NCBI GenBank assembly: GCA_027943335.1
Contig: BSBK01005648.1
Coordinates: 485,001-549,000 of the forward strand
DNA: 64,000 nt
Direction of reading: 5' to 3'
Source of the DNA: Chamaecyparis obtusa
Lineage: Eukaryota; Streptophyta; Pinopsida; Cupressales; Cupressaceae
A program made the position numbers and the translations under genes. Of this stretch, positions 1-11,874 are shown piece by piece. Numbering within the stretch: position 1 is the first letter of the stretch; each line of letters begins with the position of its first letter. Below the pieces are notes generated by a model. The model saw only the letters and a list, made by a program, of their open reading frames with translations. It had not been told where the DNA came from and did no database searches.

Positions 1-326
1 CTGAGTTCACTTTAGAAGAGTGAATTATTTTGGGTTACCGGTCCCAAGTGGTTTTTCCCTTAGTAGGGTTTCCACATTAAATCATTGTGTTATGTGTTAT
101 TTTTGATGATTATTTTTATATCATACTTTACATACTACATAGTTGATTTAGTCGGTAATCACAACCAAATAATTATTGGTAATCAGTAAAATGGATAGAC
201 AAATTGATATTTTATGTTACCGAGATGCATAATTTGTTGGAATTGTTTTATAAGGTACATCTTTGTATTTGGGACTGTAGGATAACTGATCTAACTGATT
301 CACCCCCCCTCTCAGTTATTCTAACA
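1..326 (+). mobile_element. Element A: 3' end of a copia-type LTR (truncated by window edge)
   Basis: The segment ends in TTCACCCCCCCTCTCAG, then TTATTCTAACA, a CA terminus like the other LTRs in this window. Its reverse complement aligns closely with 29599-29890 (K), including a run similar to GTGGAAACCCT and a TTATAAAACAATTCC-like stretch. No primer-binding site follows position 326, so this is a 3' LTR or a solo LTR, not a 5' LTR. The 5' part and any target duplication lie outside the window. Confidence 0.75.
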
Positions 327-351
327 AGTTAAATGTTTGAGGATTAGGTTT

Positions 352-1015
352 TGTTGAACTAATTCTTGATAAATATGGAAAATTAGGGCTTGATTTATAT
401 TTTTGTGTGAGTGCACTAGTTTTTGGAGGATTGCAGATCCAAGAGGTTTCTAGTGAATAAATTTTATAGATCTAATGAGGGATGGATTGATCATCTAAAT
501 ATGGAAGAGAGAATTTTAACAAGGGATCTAATTGTACTGAGATGGAACTAATTAAGGCATAGGTAGATGATATCACACAGTTCATGAATTCTCTAATTGG
601 TGTCTAAATTGTGATTGTAAGCCAATGAGTCTTTGATTCTAAGTCAATGAAACTTCCTTAGATTTGTAGCCCAAGGCATATTGAGTAGTGAACACTAGGT
701 GGTGTTCTTGAATTCATGTGTATTCTCTATATTGTAATAAGTCTATACTTATAACAAGGTATTGGTCTTATTGTGTGTTTCCACCCCACCGTGGTTTTCA
801 CCCTAATTTGGGTTTCCATGGTAAAAAAGGTTTATGTTTTTTGGTGTTGATGTTTTTCAATTTTTTTTACATACTTTACATTCTAAAAATTAGTAATAAG
901 GGTTTAAGAAATTAAGGGTTTCATATTTTTAGGGTTTAAGGGTTTGAAGGTTTAAGTGTTTTTGAGAGAAATTGAGTCACCCCCCCTCTCAGTTGCTTGC
1001 TTCCTATTTCCTACA
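352..1015 (+). repeat. Element B: probable 5' LTR
   Basis: The right edge is well supported: TTCACCCCCCCTCTCAG-like sequence, then CCTACA, then a primer-binding site at 1018. The left edge is a guess placed at the first TGTTGA; no second B LTR was found in the window to fix it. The 3' third is rich in degenerate TTTAGGG-like units (about 895-955), which look like simple drift inside the LTR and not true telomere repeat. 327-351 between A and this LTR is unassigned. Confidence 0.55.
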
Positions 1016-1017
1016 AT

Positions 1018-1030
1018 TGGTATCAGATCC
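1018..1030 (+). promoter_or_regulatory. Element B: primer-binding site (initiator Met tRNA)
   Basis: TGGTATCAGATCC lies two bases after the LTR end. It matches the 3' end of plant initiator-Met tRNA except for small changes, the usual primer of Ty1-copia elements. It marks the start of B's internal domain and its plus orientation. Confidence 0.8.
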
Positions 1031-1073
1031 TAGTCCCTTGAAGGAAGCCTAGTAGATTGAGGGAGATCTGAAG

Positions 1074-1664
1074 ATGGAAGCATACAAGAAGGAAAATCCA
1101 AGATTTTATGGAACAAACTATGCCTTGTGAAAGAATTACATGATTGTACATCTTAGATGCATTGATAAAGAGTGTTAGAAAATTGCAAAGAATTATTACA
1201 ATCCTCCTCAAAACCCTACAACTCTTGATGAAATCACTGAGGCAAAGGTGAAAATTAGGGAAAATGAATCTTTGTTGAGTTCATTTATTGATGTAGAGAT
1301 GATCAATGTCATAGAATTGGAGATAGCTAATTATATATGGGTGAAGTTGAAGACTATTTATGAAGGAGAAATAATAGTAAAGATGACCTAGTTACAAAGA
1401 TTGAAAGGAAAGTATGAAGCTATGAAGATGAGTGAAGAGGAGAACATTTCATTCTACACAAAAAAGATAAATGGAATTGTATGTTCTATCAAATGTGCTA
1501 GAGGTACACTTGATGAAGATGATATTGTTACAAAGATTTCAAGAAAATTTCCTCCTACCTATGACAACAAGGTTAAAACTATTGAAGAAATAAGGATAAT
1601 AATGTTAGCTATTTTTCTTGATGAAACCTAACACAAGCCCTAAATGCTTAAATGGAACTCTGTG
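1074..1664 (+). pseudogene. Element B gag, N-terminal half (decayed copia capsid)
   Basis: Translation from ATG at 1074 begins MEAYKKENPRFYGTNYA and keeps the layout of copia gag (UBN2-type) proteins: an early FxGxNY-like motif, then a YEGE...LQRLKGKYE region and MSEEENISFYTKK. In intact copia elements this protein forms the virus-like particle that packages the RNA. Stop codons occur after NYA, in CIDKEC and before LQRL; the longest open piece is 1401-1631. The gag frame is lost near 1664, where sequence of different character (M) begins, and gag resumes near 6700. It is a non-functional fossil. Confidence 0.75.
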
Positions 1665-4600
1665 ATTCCTAACTCTTGAATCAAACAAGAAAAGACTAAT
1701 TAACAAGAACCAAGTCCTTCTTCCAAGTTTTCCCCTAACTTTGATCTGCAATTGATCTTCAAACTAATTCTCTCCAACTGATCAACATGCCTGCAATCAT
1801 TTCAACAAACTTGATTCTGATTAGAAATTCTAGCCCATACTGCTCTCTCCCACTAATTTGAAACTGAAAATAATCATTACTATCAAATTCCTCGTCTCCT
1901 GCCATTTTCGAAAACATATAACATGTCTATATTTGGATAAAAAATGAATCTTCAGGCATTAATTCTGTGAGTAGGCCAATCATTTAAATTTTTGGCTTTA
2001 ATCCTATAGTCTGGACTATGTCATTTGTTTCAATTTTTTACTTTACTTTTAAATCTACCTTTTATGCATTTTTCTGTACTTTATGTCCAAACCTTACTAG
2101 AACATGACAAGTGTCACCGGTCAATTGGTCCTAAGAATTTAACCCTGGCACTTACCTTGGTTTGGAGATTGGGTGAATTGTCTTCATTCTCTTGATCTCT
2201 AAATCAAATCTCTAACCCTAGGTTTATCCAGAGAACTAGTGAATGCACCTACCTCTGAATCTCTGAATGAGGTCTCAACCATGGTAGCAATTTGGAGATC
2301 ACGCGACTAAGCCTAATCTTTGAATCTCAAAATGTTTTTGATTAAGGTAAAACCAGGTTTTGAAGGGGACCCAAAACCTTGTATAGAATGGCCACAAAAG
2401 ATATTCAAATAAGCCCAAAAAATAGAACGGATCAAGACCAAAGTGAGGGTTTTACAATAGGCACCCACAACCTAGATGAGAAAATGTATGAAACAACTTT
2501 CATACAAACCCAAACAAACCAAAAATCCAAATCTAGGATTAGACCACACTTGACAGTCCAATCAAAAACTAGGATTTTCCTTTGCCTCCCTTCTTCTGGG
2601 AGTAGAGAGTCATATCAAAATGTAGAGATGAATTTTTATTATGTTTACCTATAACTTGATCCACTGAATCTCAAAATGTTATTACCTTTTATTATCTAGA
2701 GATTACGAAACTGAGGTTATTCTTCGGTTCACTAAATGCTTAGGGCTAACAATCGGCCATCATGAGATCACGATATCACTCTTCTCCTAATCATTGAATA
2801 GTTAGGGCTTAACCACCAGGATCATGAGATCTGGCGACTAAGCATTCTCTGGGTCACTTGATTTTTCCTTAGCCATGAGCCTCATCATGAGATCATGCAA
2901 CTAGGCATCATGTGTCCACCTTTGTCCTACTATCGCCGCCACCTAGGAGAATGCTTGATTTTTCCTTAGCCATGAGCCTCATCATGAGATCATGCAACTA
3001 GGTGTCACATGTCCACCTTTGTCCTACTGTCGCCACCACCTATCTACAAAATTATCTTGTATCTTGGTCACTGGCCTGCTGGCATGCATCCTGAGGTGGC
3101 CTCCATGCACGCTTGTGCAGATCCTCTGAATCTTTACTTTAAACCTATTTGTGTCTATTGTTCCATATAAACATTCTAAGTTTTTCCATCCTGGGCAATG
3201 TGGGATAAATTCGGCAACTGTTTTTAAATATTTCATTAAAACATTGCCCATAAGTGCCCAGTTGGCATGCTTTCTAAGGAGGGAACACAAGGGAAGAGGC
3301 CATCACTACCTCCTTTCTCACTTTACATTACTTCTGGGCCTTGGAGTATTTAAATATTCATTCACACCAAAATTGGGTGCATGTGGGATAAACCCACATG
3401 TAGCCCTCTTTACAATTTTTCTTCTTCTAGCCTGTGCGTGACTCCTTCTTGAGTTATCTTCTTATCTTTACTTTATATTGGCCTGTAACATTTTAGAACA
3501 TCAAAATAAATGTGCATCCTCCATGCATTTACACATCTTATCTTAGGGTGCAAACACAATGTGCTTCCTATAGGTCTCACGCACCATTTGGTCTTCCACA
3601 AAATACGCTGCCTGTATTCCCTTGGCAGCCTCCTTGCTATGTGCCAAGCCCTCACACCATTTCAACATTCACGTGCCATTCTGCAAGATTCATGTGCTAG
3701 TGTTGGATTGGAAGCCTACCTCCTCTGCATGAGTCTCCACACTATTGTTTTGTTTGTGAGCTGCTCCCTCTATCAAATGCGTAGCATCCGTTTCTTCCTT
3801 TTACACAAATATAGTATTGTAAAAATCCTCTTTTAATTTGGTGTGCTTGGCCTTTTCAAAATAATGGCATGCATAAAATCTGGTGCTCACCAACACCCAT
3901 GCCTTGCTAGCAGCCTCCTTTAATATACCTTCACACACGCTCTTTTTACTTACCAAATGGAAACCTTCATTGCATGTCTTCCTTGAAAGATACGTATGTG
4001 CAGAAAAACACGCACCAACACACAACTATCATGCACCCCTTGGCTTAATTGGAAAACACATTTTGTTTATTGTCTTATTACCCACTCCCATGCATTGGCT
4101 GCAGGTAGTGCATTGTACATTACTCCTTTTGTAGCCTCATGCAATGTATTCCACACTATGTGCTACCCACACTTTACAATGCCTCCATTTGGTGTGTGGT
4201 ATGAAATGCCTTACGCATCATGCATGCAAGGACTCACGTAAAGCCAGCAAAGTGCATGAGTATCCCCCATTTAACTCTCCTTCTTCATCTTGCATAACAT
4301 ACTTGTGCCACGTGTGCATAGCCAGCAACATTAACACATGTGCAACTCCAAAATGAGTGCGCACCCCCTCTGCAGACTTATGCACCATGCAAAATATGTA
4401 TGCAACACCATGGAAAGAGTACACATAGCCCATAGCTTAGTGCATCCCTCTTTCTGCCAGGTTTGCAATGCTATAGGAGATGCCAAAGTAGCCAACATGT
4501 GCACCAAAAATCCCCAACTCTTTGACCTTGTGCGCATACCATACAAAACAAAGTGCATGCACTCAATTTGAAGGAATTCACAGCCTATAATGTGTACATT

Positions 4601-6695
4601 CCTCTAGCTCCTTCATGCTAGCACTCCTGAAAACTTCACTTGTTTTATTATATGCACCATATCATTATTTTATAAAATACCTTTTAGTGTGTAATTTGCC
4701 TCCAGCCAACACTCACGTGCTGGTTTCACCTTTTATACACTACCTTTTGTATTTGCTTATATATTCATCCTAGAGGCTTACTTTGCATTACCTTAAATAT
4801 TTTACTTAGTTTGATGCACACCCCTTTATTTAACTAAATGTCTAGCCTTCCAAACTCTACACACATCTCTAGCACACAACTCAAATCCTTACATTTTATG
4901 CTAGCCTCTCAGTGCCCATGCATTAAATCATGACTGGCAGCCATTTTGTTTTGGCATTCAAGAACCAAATCTCAATTTGTCTTTGAGACTCATGTACTCA
5001 ATCTTGTTTAATGTTTGATATGCTGCCCTTAATTGTGTGCCTCTTGATTTCAAAGCTTGTCTTCCTCACACATTCCATTCATTAGTTTTGTTTGGCTACC
5101 AGCCCTATACTCCTTGCATACATCCTTCACTTTTCATTCCTTTGGATTTTCTCATAGTTCATTTGGCATTTGTTTGTGTGCATTTTCACATTTGTTTATT
5201 TTTGACTAGCAACCTCTTTTGAGTCTTTCCATGTGCCACTTTGCACACTAACTTCCATTGCAATGTGCACATCCAAAATAGTGCACACCCCACTTAAGAA
5301 GTGTATGCACATCATGTCTAAAAAGTTTTCAAAATATTTTAAAATAATGGCATGCCTAGCACTTTTAACCATAAAAAAGCAATGGCATATCCTATTCAAT
5401 GAAACACAAGTGCACACACACCATCATTGAATGTAGTTTTATCCGAAAAGAACATCAGTCTGAAGCCTGGTTCAAGGATTAACCATTTTAAATTTCATAC
5501 TTACCCTCTGCTTAATCAAATACAGTCACTTGACAAGAAAAAACCACAGTGCATCGGAAGACTCAACTACACCACTCATTCTTCACATCTCAGCAAGGTT
5601 GCCAATTAACATTACTTAGTCTCTAGAATTGGCCTCAAAAACTGATCAATTGGCCCCATAGGAAAATTCCATCAGGGATAGATGTTCATTTCCATCATGT
5701 GAGTATGCCCGTCAGAGGAAATTTCTCACAAATATTTGAGCCAAAAGATAGGACTGAACAAACATGGCCACATGAAAAACTAGTTCTATCCACGTTATCA
5801 AATTGCATAAATCACCTCCAGAACATGCACTTGAAACTTTCCCAATGATAACTTCAAGATCCAGAAACTTGGGCATTGATTCACCCCCACATAATGAAAA
5901 TGAATCCATCATCAATTGACCCAAAAGATCTCTGGGTGAAATGAAAATAAGCACCAAAGTCAGCCTGTTAGGAATATTCAAAATTAAAATAATGAAATAC
6001 ATAGAAAACTGATTTGGAACCGGTCTAGGAAAGTGGCCAAATGGATTGGCAGAGACTTCAAAATCCTCAAGAAAGTAAATTTCCAGGTCTAAAATATGGA
6101 ACAACAATCAATTATGCATGACCATGAATAGGATGCAAACTACAAGGCCTCAAAGTAGGCCATTCAAAAAACTGGACAAGGCATTCTTAGAGAAACTTAA
6201 CAATCTGCAAATGAAATGGCACTGACAAATAGGTCAAATGGGTACATGGGAGACTAAAAATAGGTATGAACACTCTTTCTCATGCCTAAAACATGATGCA
6301 ACAACCTGCATGTCATTAAGCTCAGCTGGGAAATAAATGCACACCTCCAAAGTAAGCTACTTAGTACAATTCTAGAAATAGAATGCAGATTTTTGGGAAC
6401 ACCTTTAAATGGCCACTTCTAAAACATGTCAGAACTGAAACCTAGGATCTCAAACATATTACATATTTCAAATGGTAGGTGATGAAAACCCTATCCAATT
6501 GACTCTTCATGAAGAACAACAGGCCCTATATTTTATACATCCGAAACTAGGCATCTTACAATGATTTTCAAAGGCAGAATTCTAACACTTCGACAAATTT
6601 TGCAAAATATGGACTCAAAATACAATCAGAAATTTTTAGCTCCAAAAAATAACAAATGTGATCAGAAATAAGCTAGTGCATTAAGTGCATTATGT
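1665..6695. other. Insertion M: about 5 kb of non-coding sequence inside B gag
   Basis: Gag of element B stops being readable near 1664 and resumes near 6700 (NEIAFKAK-like motif), so about 5 kb has been inserted. I see no conserved protein motif on either strand; the open frames here are short and overlap in several frames. The sequence is rich in TGCATG, GCACAC and CCATGC-like words between 3050 and 5400. No terminal direct or inverted repeats or target duplication could be fixed, so its class (large non-autonomous LTR element, Helitron or other) is open. The exact ends are uncertain by tens of bases. Confidence 0.55.
2857..3042. repeat. Tandem duplication, 97-bp unit, in M
   Basis: The unit starting CTTGATTTTTCCTTAGCC at 2857 repeats from 2954 with a few substitutions (for example ACTAGGCATCATGTG versus ACTAGGTGTCACATG). 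The second copy is slightly short. The motif CATCATGAGATCA also occurs at about 2758, so the wider area has a looser repeat of that word. Confidence 0.85.
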
Positions 6696-6699
6696 TGCA

Positions 6700-7290
6700 T
6701 ACTACCCAAGAATGAGATAGCATTCAAAGCCAAAATAATAGGGAAGGAAATATAGAAATCATATTTGACAAAGAAACCTACAAGGAGTATGTCAAAATGG
6801 AAAAAGGAGATGAAGAAAATAGAAGAAGGCAGAGAGATTGAAGATTTGGAAGAAAAGTTTGCAAAAAGGATGTAGTACATATCTCCTACTACTATTAAGC
6901 ATAAAGGAAAGTTTCCTTTCAAATTCTTTTCATGTGGTAAGGTATGAAATTATGCATCTAGGTTCCCTAGTAGAGTTCCTAAGTTTAAGTATGATTATAA
7001 GTCTAGTGAAAGAAGGTGTCATTATTCTATAGATGATGATGGTATTGCTAATGATGAATTTGATGAAGCTGGCAAGGATGATGATGAATTCACATTCATT
7101 ACCATTAAGGAATATGATGATCATAAAACTGATATTGCAATAACTTCTACTATTGCCAATGATTTTTTTGAAGAGAAAGCACTATCCAATCAAGTTGCCA
7201 AGGAAGATAAGTGGGTGATTGATAGTGGATGCTCTCACCACATGAATGGTGAAAAGAGTATGGAAAGGAGATTTCTACTAGATCCAAAAT
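6700..7290 (+). pseudogene. Element B gag C-terminus, zinc-knuckle remnant and protease
   Basis: After insertion M the copia frame returns: NEIAFKAK at about 6713, a Lys/Glu-rich stretch, then KGKFPFKFFSCGKV at about 6902, which is where the CCHC zinc knuckle of copia gag should be. An Asp-rich linker follows (about 7030-7110). WVIDSGCSHHM at about 7212-7244 is the aspartic-protease active-site region (D-S-G) of Ty1-copia polyproteins. The frame then breaks at a TAA near 7290. Several stops and shifts make it inactive. Confidence 0.8.
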
Positions 7291-8480
7291 AAGAGGTAAT
7301 ATATTTATTTTGAATAGTGGTTAGAAGACTCGTTTAATATCTCAAATAGATGAAAGATAGATATAGAATAAGAGATTGTGTCATGTGTACTTTGATAATA
7401 TTATTTCTATAAGTTCCACTTCTATTGTTAGAGACATTCCTAGAGTGAAGAAGCTTGTCAATAATACTTAGAAGGAATGCTACTTGGGTAGGAAAACAAG
7501 AGTTACTTTTCATTCCAAATCTGAAAACTATAATGGTTTGCTAGATCTTGTTCATACTTACTTGCGTGGTCTTGGAAGAATAAAAATTTTGCAAGGTGAT
7601 AAATATTTTATGTTTCTAATTGATGACTATCCAAAGATGGTATGGGTGACCTTTTTGAAGGAAAAATCGGAATCCTTTCATAAGTTTAAATATTCAATTC
7701 CATGATGGAGATAGAGACATGACTAAAATTGAAGTGCTTGAGATCAGAGAGGGGAGGTAAATTCACATCATGTGAGTTCAATTCATTCTATGAGAAGCAT
7801 GGCATAAAAAGAAAAATTTTTCTTTGTAGACCCCATAGTAGAATAGTGTGGTAGAAAGGAAGAAAATGTCAATTCTAGACATACCTAGAACCATGATTCT
7901 TGAAAGGAATGTTTTGTAGATGTTCTGGAGAGAAGTGGTCAATATTGTAGTGTATAATCTAAACCGAACATATATAAAAGGAAACACTGGTAAGGCACCT
8001 TATGAACTTTAGTATGGAAATGTGCCTATATTGTCAAGTATTTTAGAATCTTTGGTAGTAAATGTTACATCAGGAGAGATGAAGACATAGGAAAATTTGA
8101 TTCAATGAGTGATGAAGGTATATTACTTGGTTATTCCACCAAGATCAAGGCATATAGGTGTTATAACAAGAGGCTAAAAAAGATGACAAAAAGCACAAAT
8201 GTTAAAGTAGATGAAATTCTTTAGAATTGGAAAGCTCTAGGGAATGTGAACATCAGAAGGATAGTAATGATCAAAGACAACATTAAAAAGTGCAAAAAAA
8301 ATTCCAAGCATGAAAAAAAGTGTAGAGGATGAGGCCTACACAAGTGGAGAAGATGAAGAAGTGGAAAAACTAGAGAAAATGAAGAAGACTCCAAGGTATG
8401 TGAGATTAAATCACAATGAAGGATAGATAATTGGTGATAGAAAAGAGGGATTTTAGACAAGAAGGATTGTAAAAGATCAA
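7291..8480 (+). pseudogene. Element B integrase (decayed copia)
   Basis: RLCHVYFDNI at about 7374 is the integrase zinc-binding H..H side, with a following KECYLGR near the cysteine pair. LLDLVHTYLRGLGR and FMFLIDDYPKMVWVTFLKEK (7541-7665) are the catalytic core with its first two Asp positions. FGSKCYIRRDEDIGKFDSMSDEGILLGYS near 8045-8140 and the following KAYRCYNKR are the conserved copia integrase C-terminal region. PRYVRLNH at about 8393 marks the linker before RT. No RT follows: the frame runs into unrelated sequence near 8480. Stops and shifts are frequent. Confidence 0.8.
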
Positions 8481-8482
8481 AA

Positions 8483-9480
8483 TGATCTAATATTAGAGGT
8501 TGATCCAATTGATGACAAATGGTCTAAGTCTATTAAGGAAGTAACCAAAACTATAAATGATCACATGGAGAAGCTCAGGGTCACATCAACCAAACTTGAA
8601 GCATTTCTTGAAAGAGAAAACAACAGTGTTAGAATTATGAAAGGAGAATGCTCAAAATATGGTCAAGAAAAGTCTAAAGCTAAAAAATAGAAGGAAAAAG
8701 CCAAGAAGAACAAAGCTAAAAGACTAAAGCACAAATCCAAAGGACATAAGTCTAAAGTCAAAGGATAGAAGAACAAAGCTAAAGGAAGAAATCCCAAAGC
8801 TAGAGGATATACTCCCAAAGCTAAAGGATAGAAGAAAAATATAGAGGACAAAGGTCCAAGGCCAGGAAGAGGAACATGAGAAAGAAGACTATGGTAAGAT
8901 GATCTAAATGATAAAGCTTTAGTGGTAAATGTTTTGATTGTTACAAGTTTTGACATAGAGATTTAGACTGTAGAGGGAAAAATCATTTTCCTAGATATAA
9001 AAGGAGTGATCATATCTCAGGGATATGTAGTGATACAAGAAGAATAAATGATAATGTCACAAGGAAAGTAAGAATATATCCATGTGGTATGATGAGGAAT
9101 GAAGAAAATAAATAAAATATTTTCATATGTCTCATATGCAACATGTCTACATAGATTGTTAACTATTGTAGATACATACAAGTAGATGAGTGTAGCCCAA
9201 TGAAATTGGAAAAGAATATGAAAGAGAATGGTGAAGTAAATAATGTGTAGAAGAGAGATGAGGACAAGAAAAAAAAGTTAATAAGAAAGGTTAGGACTTC
9301 AAAAGTATATAGAAAGATGATAGAGGAAAGGAGAAGGAGAAGAAAGATGATAAAAGATAGAAGGGAACAAACAAGTCCAAGGTTAAGAAGAGAAGAAAAA
9401 ATGATGGAAAATATCCCACTCTTAAAGGAAAGTATTGGGTAATAACCCCTCATGATCAGAAATAAGATGAAAGATATTGC
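8483..9480 (+). pseudogene. Gag-like relic with Lys-rich repeats and a CCHC knuckle
   Basis: After the B integrase linker the translation changes to a helix-prone stretch (INDHMEKLRVTSTKLEAF), then a very Lys-rich region (8668-8850) with KAK and KSK units, then a zinc knuckle at about 8930-8970 with C-x2-C-x4-H-x4-C spacing, in which the usual Gly before His has become a stop (GGA to TGA). Two weaker Cys/His clusters follow (SDHISGIC, near 9010, and YPCGM, near 9080). A coiled coil followed by several knuckles resembles ORF1 of elements C, G and H, so this may be a fourth, badly decayed relative. That assignment is inference. Confidence 0.45.
8668..8850 (+). repeat. Degenerate Lys-coding short repeats
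   Basis: Purine-rich repeats based on AAAGCTAAAGGA and related words recur about seven times with drift. In the local frame they encode Lys-Ala/Ser-Lys units. Confidence 0.6.
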
Positions 9481-9648
9481 ATCAGTCTAGTATGCTCTAA
9501 AGAAGAATCTTACAAATGGATTTATGTATGGAGGCTACTACTCAGGGGGAGTAGTAAGCATGGTAAGGTAAATGTGTTTGAAGATAACTACAAGAAATTT
9601 TAGAAATTAGGTTCCAACTATAGGCAAGAGACACTACATTAGATGATT
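9481..9648. other. Short spacer with polypurine run
   Basis: No coding motif is visible. CAGGGGGAGTAGT at about 9542 resembles an LTR-element polypurine tract, which would fit the 3' end of the preceding relic, but no matching LTR pair was found. Confidence 0.3.
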
Positions 9649-10788
9649 TGTATATTGTCATTGATGGAAACTATATTCATCTCTTATGGCCACTTTACAG
9701 TTTTTGGTTTTCCTAAAGGTTAGAATGGAAAATCGGCCAAGTATGGAAGAATAAGAATAGTATACATAATCGATAAAAGGATTGGTATAGACATATGTGA
9801 GTGAGTGTTGAAGTGAAAAGAAAGTATGGAAGAACAAGAATAATATACATAATCGATAAAAGGATTGGTACAAACATACGTGAGTGAGTGTTGAAGTGAA
9901 AAGTTAGAAAAATATTCTACAAGTCAAATCCTATCTATATGTATGATCACACTTGTTCATGTTATAATCTGATCAAGCTATGATGGTTTGAGTATTAGGT
10001 TAATAGTAAAGTAGGATGAGTAGTGACAGTTACTTGTTGGATCAATCAATGATCCTAATAGATCAATGATCTGAATCTTTTGATAATTATTTTTGGTAGA
10101 GATGACATGATAGATGTTATCTATGCTTTGGTAAAGGTTAGCATGAAGATATGATGATTGTTTTGATCGTGGTTCTACATGTTTCATTTATGATCTTGGA
10201 GTCGACAAGTTAAATTAGTTTTTTTTTTTTTTCTATTGGGTATATAAGCTTGAGATTTTGTGATGATTTGGAGTAGCAATGGTAAGAGGATAATATGCAA
10301 AAGTTAGAGACAATGTATTAATATTTAGCAAATGCAAAGAACTTGATTGCAAAGGTTAGGTTGATGTATATGTGTTGTACTTGAATGGAATTGTATAGGC
10401 ATAATTGATGCTATCTCCCAGTTCATAATTTTGGATCGTAGTCCAAATATTTTGTATATCAATGAGCCTCTATATGCATTATAATATGAGTAGTGAGCTT
10501 TAGGAGGTGGAATTTAATGCAAAGATCTTTCCATTTTGTACTATTTCCCTTAATTGGGTCTTTATTATTTTTTGTAGAGATAATTATGGGTTCCATCCGC
10601 ACCATGGTTTTTCCCTTAACCAATTTTCCACATAAAATCATGGTGTTGTGATTTTTTGGATGATTTCTTTTTTTTTTTTAGTTATTTAATTCTCATTGCT
10701 ATCTATTTATGGTTAAAGAATTAGATCAGTAGAGATAGAAATTTTATAACACTAATTCACCTCCCCCTCTTAGTGTTCATCAATACCA
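9649..10788 (+). repeat. Element C: 5' LTR (left edge approximate)
   Basis: The right edge is set by a TTCACCTCCCCCTCTTAG block (the LTR 3'-end motif seen across this window), then AATACCA, then a primer-binding site. The left edge is placed at a TG just before ATATTGTCATTGATGG, because related LTRs here begin with a similar TGTCATTGATG word; it may be off by tens of bases. The LTR contains the usual CATGGTTTTTCCCTTAACC block (about 10600). Confidence 0.55.
9741..9906. repeat. Tandem duplication, 83-bp unit, in C LTR
   Basis: GTATGGAAGAATAAG at 9741 recurs at 9824 as GTATGGAAGAACAAG, followed by matching CGATAAAAGGATTGG and GTGAGTGAGTGTTGAAG. Only a few substitutions separate the copies. Confidence 0.9.
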
Positions 10789-10793
10789 AAAAA

Positions 10794-10806
10794 TGGTATC
10801 AGAACC
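10794..10806 (+). promoter_or_regulatory. Element C: primer-binding site (initiator Met tRNA)
   Basis: TGGTATCAGAACC matches the start of the initiator-Met tRNA primer site and lies five bases after the inferred LTR end. Confidence 0.75.
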
Positions 10807-10845
10807 TTGTGCCTCAGAGAAAGTATAAAAACTTGAGGAAGAATC

Positions 10846-11874
10846 ATGATGGGTGATTCAATAGTATCTAGCAGTATTCAGAATCATCTCTTGATCACAC
10901 TTCAAGATGTTGATAAATCAAATATTAAAAATATTGAACTAAAAAAGAAACTCAAAGAGGCTGAAAGCTTTATAGGGAGTTTGAAGGAGTAGCTAAATAA
11001 ATCTAGAGAAAAGAGGAAAGATCTTGTTGAGAAGTTGAAGCTAAAAGGAAGTATTGATGACTCATCAACCGTAAAAGACAAATCTAATTAGTGTGAAATG
11101 TTTGTGAAAGAAATAGATAAATTGAAACATGAGATGGAAGCTATGATGATAAAAATGACTAAAAAAATTGAGGAAAGGAAAAGGAATCAAGAACATCTTG
11201 AAAAATCCCTAAAAGAAAAATTAGATGAATGCCACAAATTGAATTGTCAGAATGGAAAAATGCATTTTGATCTTGATGAAGCTAGACATAATGAGAAATA
11301 TCTTGAAAGAGTTAATGAAACTCTTAGGAGTGATCTTGCTACAACTAATGAATTCAAAGAAAAAATAAAATCCAGTTTAGAAAGTCTTGATGAGAAGCTT
11401 GAGAGACAAATACCTAAAATAAATACACAAGGACTTGGATTTGAGAAAGGACAAAGTTATAAATCTAGTGAGAAAATAAATTCATCAAAGAATAAAATTG
11501 AATAACCTAAGAAGAAACCTATGAGGAAACCAAACTTCAATGGAAGATTCTTTACATGTAATAAATTTTGTCATAGAGTGAAGAAACGTAGGAGAAGACT
11601 TAATGTCACATCCTTTTTTGGTTATTGTTACACTTTCCACAACTATGGACACAAATAAAGTGAATGAAGAGCTAAGGTGAATCAAGGAAATGTTACCTAT
11701 TACAAATGCAACATTTTTGGACACTTGGAAGAGAACTACAGATTAAGGACTAATCAAGTAAATCCAAGGTATGGGGATCCAAATGTGAAGTGTTTCAATT
11801 GCAATTATTTTTGTCACATTTCTAAGAACTATAGATACAAAAAAGAAAATGTAAATTCAAGAGGTTTGAGATAA
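10846..11874 (+). pseudogene. Element C ORF1: coiled-coil, multi-zinc-knuckle gag-like protein (decayed)
   Basis: Translation from the double ATG at 10846 gives a long Lys/Glu-rich helical region with heptad-like spacing; the open part is 11098-11505. It continues in the same frame past a stop at 11503-11505 into four knuckle remnants: FFTCNKFCH (about 11550), CYTFHNYGH (about 11630), YYKCNIFGH (about 11700) and CFNCNYFCH (about 11798). In each, one or more Cys or Gly positions are lost, often Cys to Tyr. The order (coiled coil, then repeated CCHC) is that of ORF1 in G and H. Gag-like RNA binding and particle assembly is inferred for the ancestor; this copy is dead. Confidence 0.65.

Noticed and set aside
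895..955. TTTAGGG-like units resembling plant telomere repeat
   Set aside because: The units are irregular (AAGGGTTT, TTTAAGGG, TTTGAAGG), few, and lie inside the B LTR just before its 3' end; not a true telomeric array.
3024..5609. Many 60-100-codon open frames on both strands in M
   Set aside because: They overlap in several frames, have no conserved motif, and include no plausible gene structure; expected by chance in stop-poor TGCA-rich DNA.
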